Source: Candidatus Poribacteria bacterium (GTDB lineage: Bacteria > Abyssobacteria > SURF-5). Taken from it: DNA of 48,479 nt. Positions within the stretch are counted from its first letter, which is position 1, and every line of letters starts with the position of its first letter. The notes beneath the pieces were generated by a model, which did no database searches, had not been told where the DNA came from, and worked only from the letters and a program-made list of their open reading frames with translations. This document shows, in pieces, positions 41,983 to 48,479 of the stretch. Both the position numbers and the translations under genes were made by a program. Where the stretch lies: assembly GCA_016215705.1 (NCBI GenBank), contig JACRIR010000199.1, positions 1-48,479 of the forward strand, written 5' to 3'.

Positions 41983-42732
41983 TCATGGCGCATCAAACCA
42001 CTTGTGGAACGTGTAGTACGAATGACCCGGCTCAAAACCCATGCGGGTCCAAACCTTTTGAGCGAGGAGATTGGTTACCTGAGTGGACATGGTCATTCTC
42101 TGCGCCCCTTTCAGTCGGCACCATAGCATTGCATGGACCATGAGCAAACCGGCAACGCCCTGTCTTTGAAATCGGGGAGCCACCGCCCACAAAGGGCCTT
42201 CGCCTTCCGCAGGGCTGCTGAGCCGCAACGTGATAAAGCCTGCAACCGACGCATTGGATTCGGCCACCAGCACTTCATCTGCGACTTTTCGGGAAACGCA
42301 GGACCGAACCGCCCACGAGATGTACACCGCGTCACAACCGGCGCGTCCTAATCTGGCATCTGAATGATAATGTCCTTTATATCCGCGAAACGACTCAGCA
42401 GCAACTCTCTCTATGTCGTTCTCTTGTCCGGGTACGAATGGGTGTATGGTCATTGTCGTCGTGTCTCGCAAAACCGGAATCTCAGTGAGTTTCCGCGAGT
42501 AGAAAACGAGGGTATCCATAAGATGGAATCCCTCTTGTTCCATTGCATGGACCGCCGCCATGTCGTCCGTTGGACAACGGGCGATAAGAAAGATAACGGC
42601 ATTTGCGCGGCAAAAGTCCAACACCGACGGCAATGTATCGACGGTTATGTGCGGCGCCCGCGCAGCACGGATGTCGAAGCGCTCTTCGTCAATATCGGAG
42701 AGATACACGTTCGGCGGGGTGGAGCCTTTCAT
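41983..42732 (-). CDS. GNAT N-acetyltransferase, probably amino-sugar acetylating
   Basis: 249 residues. The C-terminal GNAT domain has AESFRGYKGHYHSDARLG, CDAVYISWAVRSC, WAVAPRFQRQGVAGLLM (acetyl-CoA site) and TQVTNLLAQKVWTRMGF. The GHYHSD and STQVTN features are those of acetyltransferases paired with WecE, which make dTDP-Fuc4NAc. The N-terminal 80 residues are family-specific. The stop of the GT2 gene overlaps this start (ATGA), and wecE starts 54 bp downstream, so an operon is likely. Confidence 0.83.
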   Translation of the reverse strand: MKGSTPPNVYLSDIDEERFDIRAARAPHITVDTLPSVLDFCRANAVIFLIARCPTDDMAAVHAMEQEGFHLMDTLVFYSRKLTEIPVLRDTTTMTIHPFVPGQENDIERVAAESFRGYKGHYHSDARLGRAGCDAVYISWAVRSCVSRKVADEVLVAESNASVAGFITLRLSSPAEGEGPLWAVAPRFQRQGVAGLLMVHAMLWCRLKGAQRMTMSTQVTNLLAQKVWTRMGFEPGHSYYTFHKWFDAP

Positions 42733-43673
42733 GCGCGTTCCTCAGCGCCAGGGTGGAAGCCTACAGTTTCCCGGATGACACTCGACGGTCGCCTCATCGA
42801 GAGAAAGTGCATCCGCGCCAGGTACTCTCCTATGATTCCAAGCGCAAACAATTGGGCCCCCGAAAAAATAGCGATGATCGAGGCGAGGAAAGGAAAACCC
42901 GGCACGCTTCCGCCCTGTATGAAATAGCGTCCTGTCACGTAGGCCAGCACCAATACTCCGAAGAAAGTAAAGAAAAAGCCGACCAGACTCGCCAGGCGCA
43001 GTGGCATCGTGCTGAAGCCGGTTATCATGTTGAGAGCGTGCGCGCAAAGTCTGCGGAAAGTATAGTTCGACGCGCCATAGCGGCGGAGATCATGAGAGAG
43101 CGGAATAGCCGCAAAACGGGTTGTACCCCAGCAGAGCAGCACGTCGATCGAAACAAATGGCCCCTGATAGGCCGCGAAAGAATCGCGCAACTGGGTCCGC
43201 AACACGCGAAAAGCGCTGACCTGTCGAGCGATATCGATGTCCATTGCGCTCTGCAAAGTCAATTTGGTGAACTGTGAGGCCAGGTTCCTCCACAGGCCGT
43301 GCCGTTCCGTTGCAGGCGTTCCGTAGACTACATCATAGTCCGTGCCGAGTTTATCAATCAGTTTCGGAATTTCCTCCGGCGGATGTTGCAGGTCGTCATC
43401 CATCGTGACAGTGATTTCGTATCTTGCATTGCGTATGCCGCAAAGTAGTGCGTTATGCTGGCCGTAGTTGCGCATGAGGTTGATCCCTCGAATCCATGTG
43501 TGCCGCATAGCAAGATTGCGGATCACCTCCCAACTCTGATCGCGGCTTCCATCGTTGACCAGGATCAACTCGGACGTGTCGGCCAGGGATTCCAGAACAG
43601 GTTTTAGACGCTCCACCAGAGGGGGCAGGGAAGACGCGCTGTTGTAAACGGGCACGATCACAGAGAGGTCCAT
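42729..43673 (-). CDS. GT2 glycosyltransferase (polyprenyl-phosphate type)
   Basis: 314 residues. The GT-A domain starts LSVIVPVYNSASSLPPLVE, with the DXD region TMDDDLQHPPEEIPK and PLSHDLRRYGASNYTFRRL; two C-terminal membrane segments lie at about 231-256 and 266-291. This is the ArnC/GtrB-type that moves a sugar from a nucleotide donor to undecaprenyl phosphate. It heads the minus-strand unit with the GNAT and transaminase genes, and the sugar could be the Fuc4NAc product (inferred). AAAGG lies 7 bases before the ATG. Confidence 0.9.
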   Translation of the reverse strand: MDLSVIVPVYNSASSLPPLVERLKPVLESLADTSELILVNDGSRDQSWEVIRNLAMRHTWIRGINLMRNYGQHNALLCGIRNARYEITVTMDDDLQHPPEEIPKLIDKLGTDYDVVYGTPATERHGLWRNLASQFTKLTLQSAMDIDIARQVSAFRVLRTQLRDSFAAYQGPFVSIDVLLCWGTTRFAAIPLSHDLRRYGASNYTFRRLCAHALNMITGFSTMPLRLASLVGFFFTFFGVLVLAYVTGRYFIQGGSVPGFPFLASIIAIFSGAQLFALGIIGEYLARMHFLSMRRPSSVIRETVGFHPGAEERA

Positions 43674-44119
43674 TACCGACCTTTCCCCGTCGCATTACTC
43701 TCAATCAGTTATGAAAAGCTGCTTGCGACTCAGTCGAGCAAGTTTCCTAAGAAGTCGGCGACTGTTTCCCTTAATTCGGGGACACCATGCGGCATGGTGT
43801 CCCCGAATTAAGGGTCGTTTCTTCCACGATTGACCGCTGTACGGAGGCGGTCATGCGCTTCTAATGAAAGGGCTTACAGGCCCGTCGTTCCCCGGGGGCT
43901 ACCATGTGACAAGATATCCCCAACAAAGGACGGCGCAAGCGTGATTATGATAGCAGAAAGAACCTTATACTTCAATCATTGGAAGACCGCTCTGCCTTTG
44001 AGGTCCCACTTCTCATTGTCATGTTACACTTGAGTTTGTGAGCACAGGCGCATGTTCCTGCAGGGGCATAATCCCGCTCCCTCCTCACGGGAACCAACAA
44101 GACAGAATCGACGGAACAC
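43674..44119. other. Gene-free region with a large palindrome
   Basis: 446 bases between GT2 and GH2. Holds the palindrome 43768-43814 and TGACCGC/GCGGTCA inverted arms (43831-43837, 43847-43853). No gene seen. Confidence 0.55.
43768..43814. repeat. Perfect GGGGACAC-core palindrome, 23-base arms
   Basis: Left arm 43768-43790 (CCCTTAATTCGGGGACACC then ATGC), central G, exactly complementary right arm 43792-43814. It is followed by CGTTTCTTCCACG (43816-43828), whose complement nearly equals the left flank of the first copy at 2415-2427. Confidence 0.92.
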
Positions 44120-46408
44120 TCACGACATCGTCAGTTTTCCGAGCCGATCATAGATGCGGTTCCAGAGTGAGGCGTCGCCCGGGTCCCACACATTCATGTC
44201 GTAGCAATTGTTGCAGAGGACTTCATTTTTCGAGCGAAGCGCCGCGTGCAGAAGCCATCTTGGGCGGTTGGGGAATTTGAGCCCGAACTGGAGGTATGGT
44301 TTTGAAGAGTCCGGCGGGATTGATTCGATATCAAAGCTGAGGCTCATAAGGCGCTCGCCATTGTCCTCGGCATAGATGTCGAGTTTGCATTCCTGAACCT
44401 GGCGGAGCAGATCGTTTACAATCCAGACTTCGATGGGGACCAACTCCCCCGGCAAATAACGTTTGAGCTCATATTTGAGGCTGACAAGAATAGGGCTATA
44501 TACGTCCTTCACCTTGTGATACGCCAGTTTCGGAGTCCTGTAGTAGTCGATGACGCTCCAACTGATCGCGGGCCATGGTTCGTTGAATTGCCAGAACATG
44601 GCGCCGCTGCACTCGTATTTTCGCCTGCGGAAATGTTCGATCGCGGTCTGAAGAGCAAACGCCTGCATTCTTTGGCTGACCTCGACAAATTCCTCCAGCC
44701 GGCTAAAATTCCTGTTTGGACCCGAATAGCGTTCAAGCTTTTTGGCCTGGATTTTATGGTATTCCCATTCGGCCCCCACCGGCCACAAGCCCTTCTCACT
44801 CAGGAAACGTTTGAGGGACTCCACCGACGGAGGCGACTGAAGTCCGAACTCGCTTGCGAACTGGCAATTGTCCTTTCGATAGTCCCGAATGTTTGCGAAG
44901 CCATGCCACACAAACCAATTGTGACTGTCGCCACGGAAGGGAGACGCCGGCATGAAGGGCACGCTGTCATCGATGCTCCTGACTGTATGCGCTATCCGTG
45001 AAAGCAACCTCGAGTTACGAGTCGGGCTGAACTCGTTGCCCCCGCAGTAAGCAACGGTGCACGGGTAATTCGCCACTGACTCGACAATGGAGGCGACTTC
45101 TTTTTCGGCCAATCTCAGGAATGGCTCGTCGGTCGGAAACTTGCCGAGGAATACGCATGCAAAAGGAAATTCCTGCCACACAAGCATTCCCTCTCGCGAG
45201 CAGATTTCATAGAAGTACCTCTTCTCCCGCAGGCCGCCGCCCCAAACGCGAAGCATATTGATATTCGCCTCTTTGGCCAACTTGATCAATTCGGCGTAGT
45301 CCTTTTCACGAACTCGCCCCATGAGCGAGTCGACCGGAACCCAGTTTGCGCCACGGATGAATTCGCGCTGTCCGTTCACAACAAAGGTCCAGTCGCCTTT
45401 GTTTGCCGGCGTGTTCGTATTCCGCGCCATCTTGACATCTCTCAAGCCGATGAGCCCGCTCAAGGAGTCGCTTAGTTCCTCTCCATCAACGAGTCGGACA
45501 ACCAATTCATAAAGATTCGGGTCTCCTTTGTCCCAGGGGTTCCACAGGCGCGGTTTTTCGAGAACGATGTTCCTCTCGATGATTTCGGCGCCTTTCTTCA
45601 CAAATGCGTTGAAGTTGAAGGTCTGAGCGGGCCCCTGGAAATTGGCCGGGCGCAACTGCATCATGATTTTCAGCGGCCCTGCGATAATCGAGTTGAGGTG
45701 AAGCCTGACCTGGAGCTTGACGCTGTCCAACTCGTGAAAGACAGACGGCTTGACGTAAACGCGCCCCAGGAATACATTCCCGCTGCCGATGAGCTTAACC
45801 TCATCCCAGATGCCCATCGTTCGCATATCAGGGGCAAAGTCCCAGCCGAATCCCATCTGGCATTTCAGTGTCGCCGTGCGGTCCGGAAACACCTCCTCTC
45901 CGCCCTGAATGCGCAAACCGATTTTACTGCCCATGCGCTGCCACGGGGTAAGGGATCGTTTTGGCAGGAAAGCGGAGCCCATGATCCTCACGTTGAGGAC
46001 GTTCTCATCGCTCATAAGTGAGGACACATCGTATAGATGGCGGGTGAACATGCCCTCATTCTGGCCCAGCTTGCGGCCGTTGAAATACACCTGGCTGATA
46101 TAATCGATCCCCCGCAGCTCGATGAAAAACCGTTGGAAATCGCGGGGGGGTCGATTGAATTTCTTCTCATACCACCATACGCACTCGTCAACCCACTTTG
46201 AGCTCTCATTATTCGTTGCGACAAACAGATCAGGCAGTTTTCCCGCAGACATCAGATCGGCCCTGACGTTGCCCGGAACGGTGGACTCGAACCATTCGTC
46301 CATTCCCTTTACCTCGGCTATCGTTCCGGAGGCCGACCCGTCGCTGATTTTCTTGTACCCCAGGCGCCAGTCGGCGCCTTCGAGCAGTATTGAATTGCTG
46401 TGCTCCAC
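44120..46408 (-). CDS. Glycoside hydrolase family 2, beta-mannosidase-like
   Basis: 762 residues. The order is N-terminal jelly-roll (WFESTVPGNVRADLM, VWWYEKKF), immunoglobulin-like domain and TIM barrel. The acid/base is E459 in YCGGNEFSP; the nucleophile is E520 in FASEFGLQ. FIRGANWVPVDSL and LRVWGGGLREKRYFYEICSREG are beta-mannosidase hallmarks. It removes terminal beta-mannose or related residues. No signal peptide is evident, so it is probably cytosolic. The GTG start follows GAGGA. It could turn over the glycans built nearby or use imported ones. Confidence 0.9.
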   Translation of the reverse strand: MEHSNSILLEGADWRLGYKKISDGSASGTIAEVKGMDEWFESTVPGNVRADLMSAGKLPDLFVATNNESSKWVDECVWWYEKKFNRPPRDFQRFFIELRGIDYISQVYFNGRKLGQNEGMFTRHLYDVSSLMSDENVLNVRIMGSAFLPKRSLTPWQRMGSKIGLRIQGGEEVFPDRTATLKCQMGFGWDFAPDMRTMGIWDEVKLIGSGNVFLGRVYVKPSVFHELDSVKLQVRLHLNSIIAGPLKIMMQLRPANFQGPAQTFNFNAFVKKGAEIIERNIVLEKPRLWNPWDKGDPNLYELVVRLVDGEELSDSLSGLIGLRDVKMARNTNTPANKGDWTFVVNGQREFIRGANWVPVDSLMGRVREKDYAELIKLAKEANINMLRVWGGGLREKRYFYEICSREGMLVWQEFPFACVFLGKFPTDEPFLRLAEKEVASIVESVANYPCTVAYCGGNEFSPTRNSRLLSRIAHTVRSIDDSVPFMPASPFRGDSHNWFVWHGFANIRDYRKDNCQFASEFGLQSPPSVESLKRFLSEKGLWPVGAEWEYHKIQAKKLERYSGPNRNFSRLEEFVEVSQRMQAFALQTAIEHFRRRKYECSGAMFWQFNEPWPAISWSVIDYYRTPKLAYHKVKDVYSPILVSLKYELKRYLPGELVPIEVWIVNDLLRQVQECKLDIYAEDNGERLMSLSFDIESIPPDSSKPYLQFGLKFPNRPRWLLHAALRSKNEVLCNNCYDMNVWDPGDASLWNRIYDRLGKLTMS

Positions 46409-46530
46409 CCCGGTTGTCCTCAGATTTGGTTTAGTTCAAGACCAGTCAATAGGCTGACACGGAGAAAGAATCGATCTCGAGAGATATGAACTCCGCGGAA
46501 TTTGTCAGGCCGTCAAGCGGCCACCCGTGC

Positions 46531-46559
46531 ATGTTATCAGAAAGCTGCTTTTTTGTAAA
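46531..46559 (-). promoter_or_regulatory. Putative promoter of the GH2 gene
   Basis: Minus strand TTTACA (46559-46554), 17-base spacer, TAACAT (46536-46531); leader of about 115 bases. Confidence 0.35.
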
Positions 46560-46596
46560 CTGAACGAGATTCACCGAGGCAAAGCCAGCTTTGGCC

Positions 46597-46625
46597 TTGA
46601 CACGCGGACGCAATTGCTATAGCAT
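46597..46625 (+). promoter_or_regulatory. Putative promoter of the GT-C gene
   Basis: TTGACA (46597-46602), 17-base spacer, TAGCAT (46620-46625). The -35 is exact consensus. Confidence 0.5.
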
Positions 46626-46741
46626 AAAGCGCCAAATGCAATCTGCGCGAGTTTGTGTGATCACCGCGCGCCGGAACGCGAGCCGACCGCGCCCGAGTGA
46701 ATGGCCCGGCCTGCTTCCGGAGTTCGTCCCGCGATTACGAA

Positions 46742-48343
46742 ATGGGCTCAATGAACTCATCTTCGCTTCCTCAGCCGTCGCGCCTTTGCAATTTCCTGGC
46801 CGGAAAGACAGGCGTTTTCGCCGCGTGCGCGTGTATTGCCGCGTTGGACCTTGTCCTTTACCGGAAGTCGTTGAGCCTTTATTTCATCCAGGACGATTTC
46901 TACTATCTCTGGTTCACCAGCGACCAGAGTATCCGCGGATTCATAAAACTCTTCGCACAACAGCACATCTTCTATCGCCCCATATCAAACTATTTGTATT
47001 TCTACCTGATGCAGACGGCCTTCGGGACGAATCCGTTTCCTTATCATCTTCTCAACCTGCTGATCCATGTGTTCAACTCACTGGCAACCGGATATCTCGT
47101 TTACTTGATGACAAGAAACCGGGTACTGGCAATCACTTCAGCCGTCATTTTCACGTCGAGGATCGGACACGTGATTGCGATATACTGGATTTGCGTGAGC
47201 ACACAGAGTATGCCGCTTATGTTCTTCCTGCTCTCTCTGATTCTCTATATCCGATATCTGGAGAATGGCCGTCCGAGTGTGTTGGTTTGGTCTTACCTTT
47301 CTTTCGTCTTCTGCGCATTCTCAAACATTAACGGCCCGACTCTTGTCGCGCTTGTTACGCTCTACGACATACTCAGCAGGGATAACCGCTCGTTTCTGTC
47401 GATCCTGAAGAGCGAATCCGGTTTCTATGTTATTGTGGCGACGTTCCTGTTTCTGCAATTCGTCGTCTTTGGATATCATCCCCCGAAGGACTATCGAATA
47501 AACGTCGGCCTTCTGGCGCTGAGGAACTTCGGCGTCTTGAATTTGTTCAGTTGTAATACGTTGTATCTTGCCAACTATCTCGGCGGCGCGCCCCCTGTAA
47601 TGCTTGCGGCAGGAGTTCTTGCCGGAATAGCCACAATCTCGGGCGCCCTTATCTGCTCTCTCAGAAACGTTGTTGAGAAACCGAACGTTAGGCCATTCCC
47701 GCCAAAGCCGGAATCGGGATTGGCGCACAGTGAATCCCAAAACATGGATTCCCGCCTTCGCGGGAATGACAACCCGGCTACGATGCACACTTTTTATCCG
47801 GATAACTCCGCTTCATCCCGGTCGGCTGCCGCCGGAAAACCTGCGCCGTACTTGTTCTTCGGGCTTTGGTATATCTGGGGATTCGCTCCATACCTTCCCT
47901 TGTCTGAACACGTTTGGCCGCAATATATCACGACTGCGGCGGTGGGATTGTCATTCCTGTCTGCCGCGTTGCTGACCAGGTTGCTGAAGCCGAAGATGCT
48001 GGCGGCCGCACTGTGCCTGATTGTGGCTGTGTCTTTCTTGTCCGTCAGGCTATTCGAAAGAGAGGAGTACGACACCAGGGGAATAATCTATAAGTCAGCG
48101 CTGGCGCGAAACGTCGTCTCGGACTTCACAAGAAGTCTCTCCCAACAGCCTGACGTTGATAAAGTAATCGTTCTCGACGGCACGGTGGACCTCTGGTGGA
48201 TTCTGCATTATGGGAAGTATGCGGAAGTTTTCACAGGCAAGGTGAAGCCGATATTCTATCTCAATTCATCCGAAACGATTCGTCCCGATCCTGCCACCCT
48301 TGTGCTTCGGTTTGAGAATATGCGCCTGCACAAGGTCCCTTAG
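46742..48343 (+). CDS. GT-C-type membrane glycosyltransferase-like protein
   Basis: 533 residues with roughly ten hydrophobic segments. The first loop has FIQDDFYYLWFT, with adjacent Asp residues as in dolichyl/undecaprenyl-phosphate-mannose and ArnT-type transferases, followed by YRPISNYLYFYLMQTAFG. About residues 317-343 are encoded by a repeat (47691-47773) inserted in frame in a loop, giving an NMDSRLRGNDNP segment. The start is uncertain (ATG 46742 or 46751, or GTG 46697); none has a strong ribosome site. Its stop overlaps that of the convergent methyltransferase. The donor and acceptor are unknown. Confidence 0.78.
   Translation: MGSMNSSSLPQPSRLCNFLAGKTGVFAACACIAALDLVLYRKSLSLYFIQDDFYYLWFTSDQSIRGFIKLFAQQHIFYRPISNYLYFYLMQTAFGTNPFPYHLLNLLIHVFNSLATGYLVYLMTRNRVLAITSAVIFTSRIGHVIAIYWICVSTQSMPLMFFLLSLILYIRYLENGRPSVLVWSYLSFVFCAFSNINGPTLVALVTLYDILSRDNRSFLSILKSESGFYVIVATFLFLQFVVFGYHPPKDYRINVGLLALRNFGVLNLFSCNTLYLANYLGGAPPVMLAAGVLAGIATISGALICSLRNVVEKPNVRPFPPKPESGLAHSESQNMDSRLRGNDNPATMHTFYPDNSASSRSAAAGKPAPYLFFGLWYIWGFAPYLPLSEHVWPQYITTAAVGLSFLSAALLTRLLKPKMLAAALCLIVAVSFLSVRLFEREEYDTRGIIYKSALARNVVSDFTRSLSQQPDVDKVIVLDGTVDLWWILHYGKYAEVFTGKVKPIFYLNSSETIRPDPATLVLRFENMRLHKVP
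47691..47773. repeat. GATTCCCGC-type repeat inside a coding sequence
   Basis: The left end ATTCCCGCCAAAGCCGGAAT and right end GGATTCCCGCCTTCGCGGGA, continuing to ATGAC, are two imperfect hairpins about 25 bases apart. The right hairpin matches 26003-26029 with compensating changes. Its length of about 80 bases keeps the reading frame. Confidence 0.8.
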
Positions 48344-48479
48344 TGTTTGCGCGCCACAATAAACATCTGTTTGCCGAAGATTCGATGAAGTATCGGGAGT
48401 TTGAGATAAGTCCACACGAAGACTTTACTTTTCGGATAGCGACTCCGGAAAGTGTACGGCAGAAAACGGCCTTTCAGAA
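48340..48479 (-). CDS. C-terminal end of a probable SAM-dependent methyltransferase (partial)
   Basis: Only the last 45 codons are in the window; the gene continues past the right edge. The reading ends RIFGKQMFIVARKH, after FRSRYPKSKVFVWTYLKLP and ILH. The closing KQMFIVARK pattern is typical of class I methyltransferases of the methyltransferase-11 type. No catalytic motif is in view. Its TAA (48342-48340) overlaps the TAG of the convergent membrane protein (48341-48343). Assignment rests on the tail only. Confidence 0.55.
   Translation of the reverse strand, partial: LKGRFLPYTFRSRYPKSKVFVWTYLKLPILHRIFGKQMFIVARKH

Larger units (their letters stand above)
46409..46741. other. Divergent intergenic region
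   Basis: Between GH2 (minus) and the GT-C gene (plus). Two divergent promoter candidates are listed separately; I see no gene. Confidence 0.5.

Noticed and set aside
42603-43277. 224-codon plus-strand frame
   Set aside because: It is antisense to GNAT and GT2 genes and lacks recognisable motifs.

Overview
The window is chromosomal DNA from an uncultured-looking bacterium, moderately GC-rich by eye. It has a dense housekeeping half (about 0.7-19 kb) and a looser accessory half (about 19-48 kb) dominated by envelope-glycan genes. Gene order (rimP-nusA-infB-ylxP-rbfA-nrnA-truB-ribF, then tpiA-secG, murA-hisD-hisC and suhB), a prepilin peptidase, and a transaminase/acetyltransferase pair of the dTDP-Fuc4NAc type suggest a diderm, possibly from a candidate phylum or a deltaproteobacterium-like lineage. 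No rRNA, tRNA or integrase is visible, so I do not assign a taxon. Promoter-like sites match sigma-70 consensus; one, TTGACA-17-TATAAT at 38018-38046 (minus), is perfect.

Layout. 1-687: gene-free, with several palindromes. 688-3546: a nitroreductase, an MBL-fold hydrolase and a two-cluster Fe-S/CCG-domain protein. 3547-4100: palindromes, then a promoter, a perfect 10-bp hairpin and a terminator-like hairpin in front of rimP. 4101-11962: the translation/ribosome-maturation operon rimP to ribF, with start/stop overlaps suggesting translational coupling. 12014-13321: tpiA-secG from an internal promoter. 13728-17381: murA-hisD-hisC. 17386-18930: suhB flanked by two small uncharacterised genes on the minus strand. 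19337-23314: an EamA transporter, then (minus) a YtcJ-like amidohydrolase, an unknown protein and a VOC protein. 23315-24174: gene-free repeat graveyard. 24175-34077: two large multi-membrane GT-C/YfhO-type proteins, a GT4 glycosyltransferase, two SAM methyltransferases, a B12-binding-type radical SAM enzyme and a prepilin peptidase. 34090-37922 (minus): acyl-CoA synthetase, an inosose dehydrogenase-like enzyme and a second zinc alcohol dehydrogenase, all from the perfect promoter. 38212-40776: another YfhO-type protein. 40792-43673 (minus): GT2 polyprenyl-phosphate glycosyltransferase, GNAT acetyltransferase and WecE-type transaminase. 44120-46408 (minus): GH2 beta-mannosidase. 46742-48343: another GT-C-type membrane protein, converging on the 3' end of a methyltransferase cut by the window edge.

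How the genes may work together. The 24-48 kb region reads as an envelope glycan toolkit. WecE plus GNAT could make dTDP-Fuc4NAc. The GT2 enzyme could charge polyprenyl phosphate with a sugar, and four membrane proteins of GT-C/YfhO type could transfer polyprenyl-linked sugars outside the membrane. GT4, methyltransferases and radical SAM could tailor the product. This is inference from family membership.

The most unusual non-coding signal is a set of intergenic perfect palindromes built on a GGGGACAC...GTGTCCCC core. Their arms differ between copies yet stay complementary, and one locus has decayed into a tandem array of half-copies. They coexist with at least four other small palindromic repeat families, one of which has been absorbed in frame into a membrane-protein gene.
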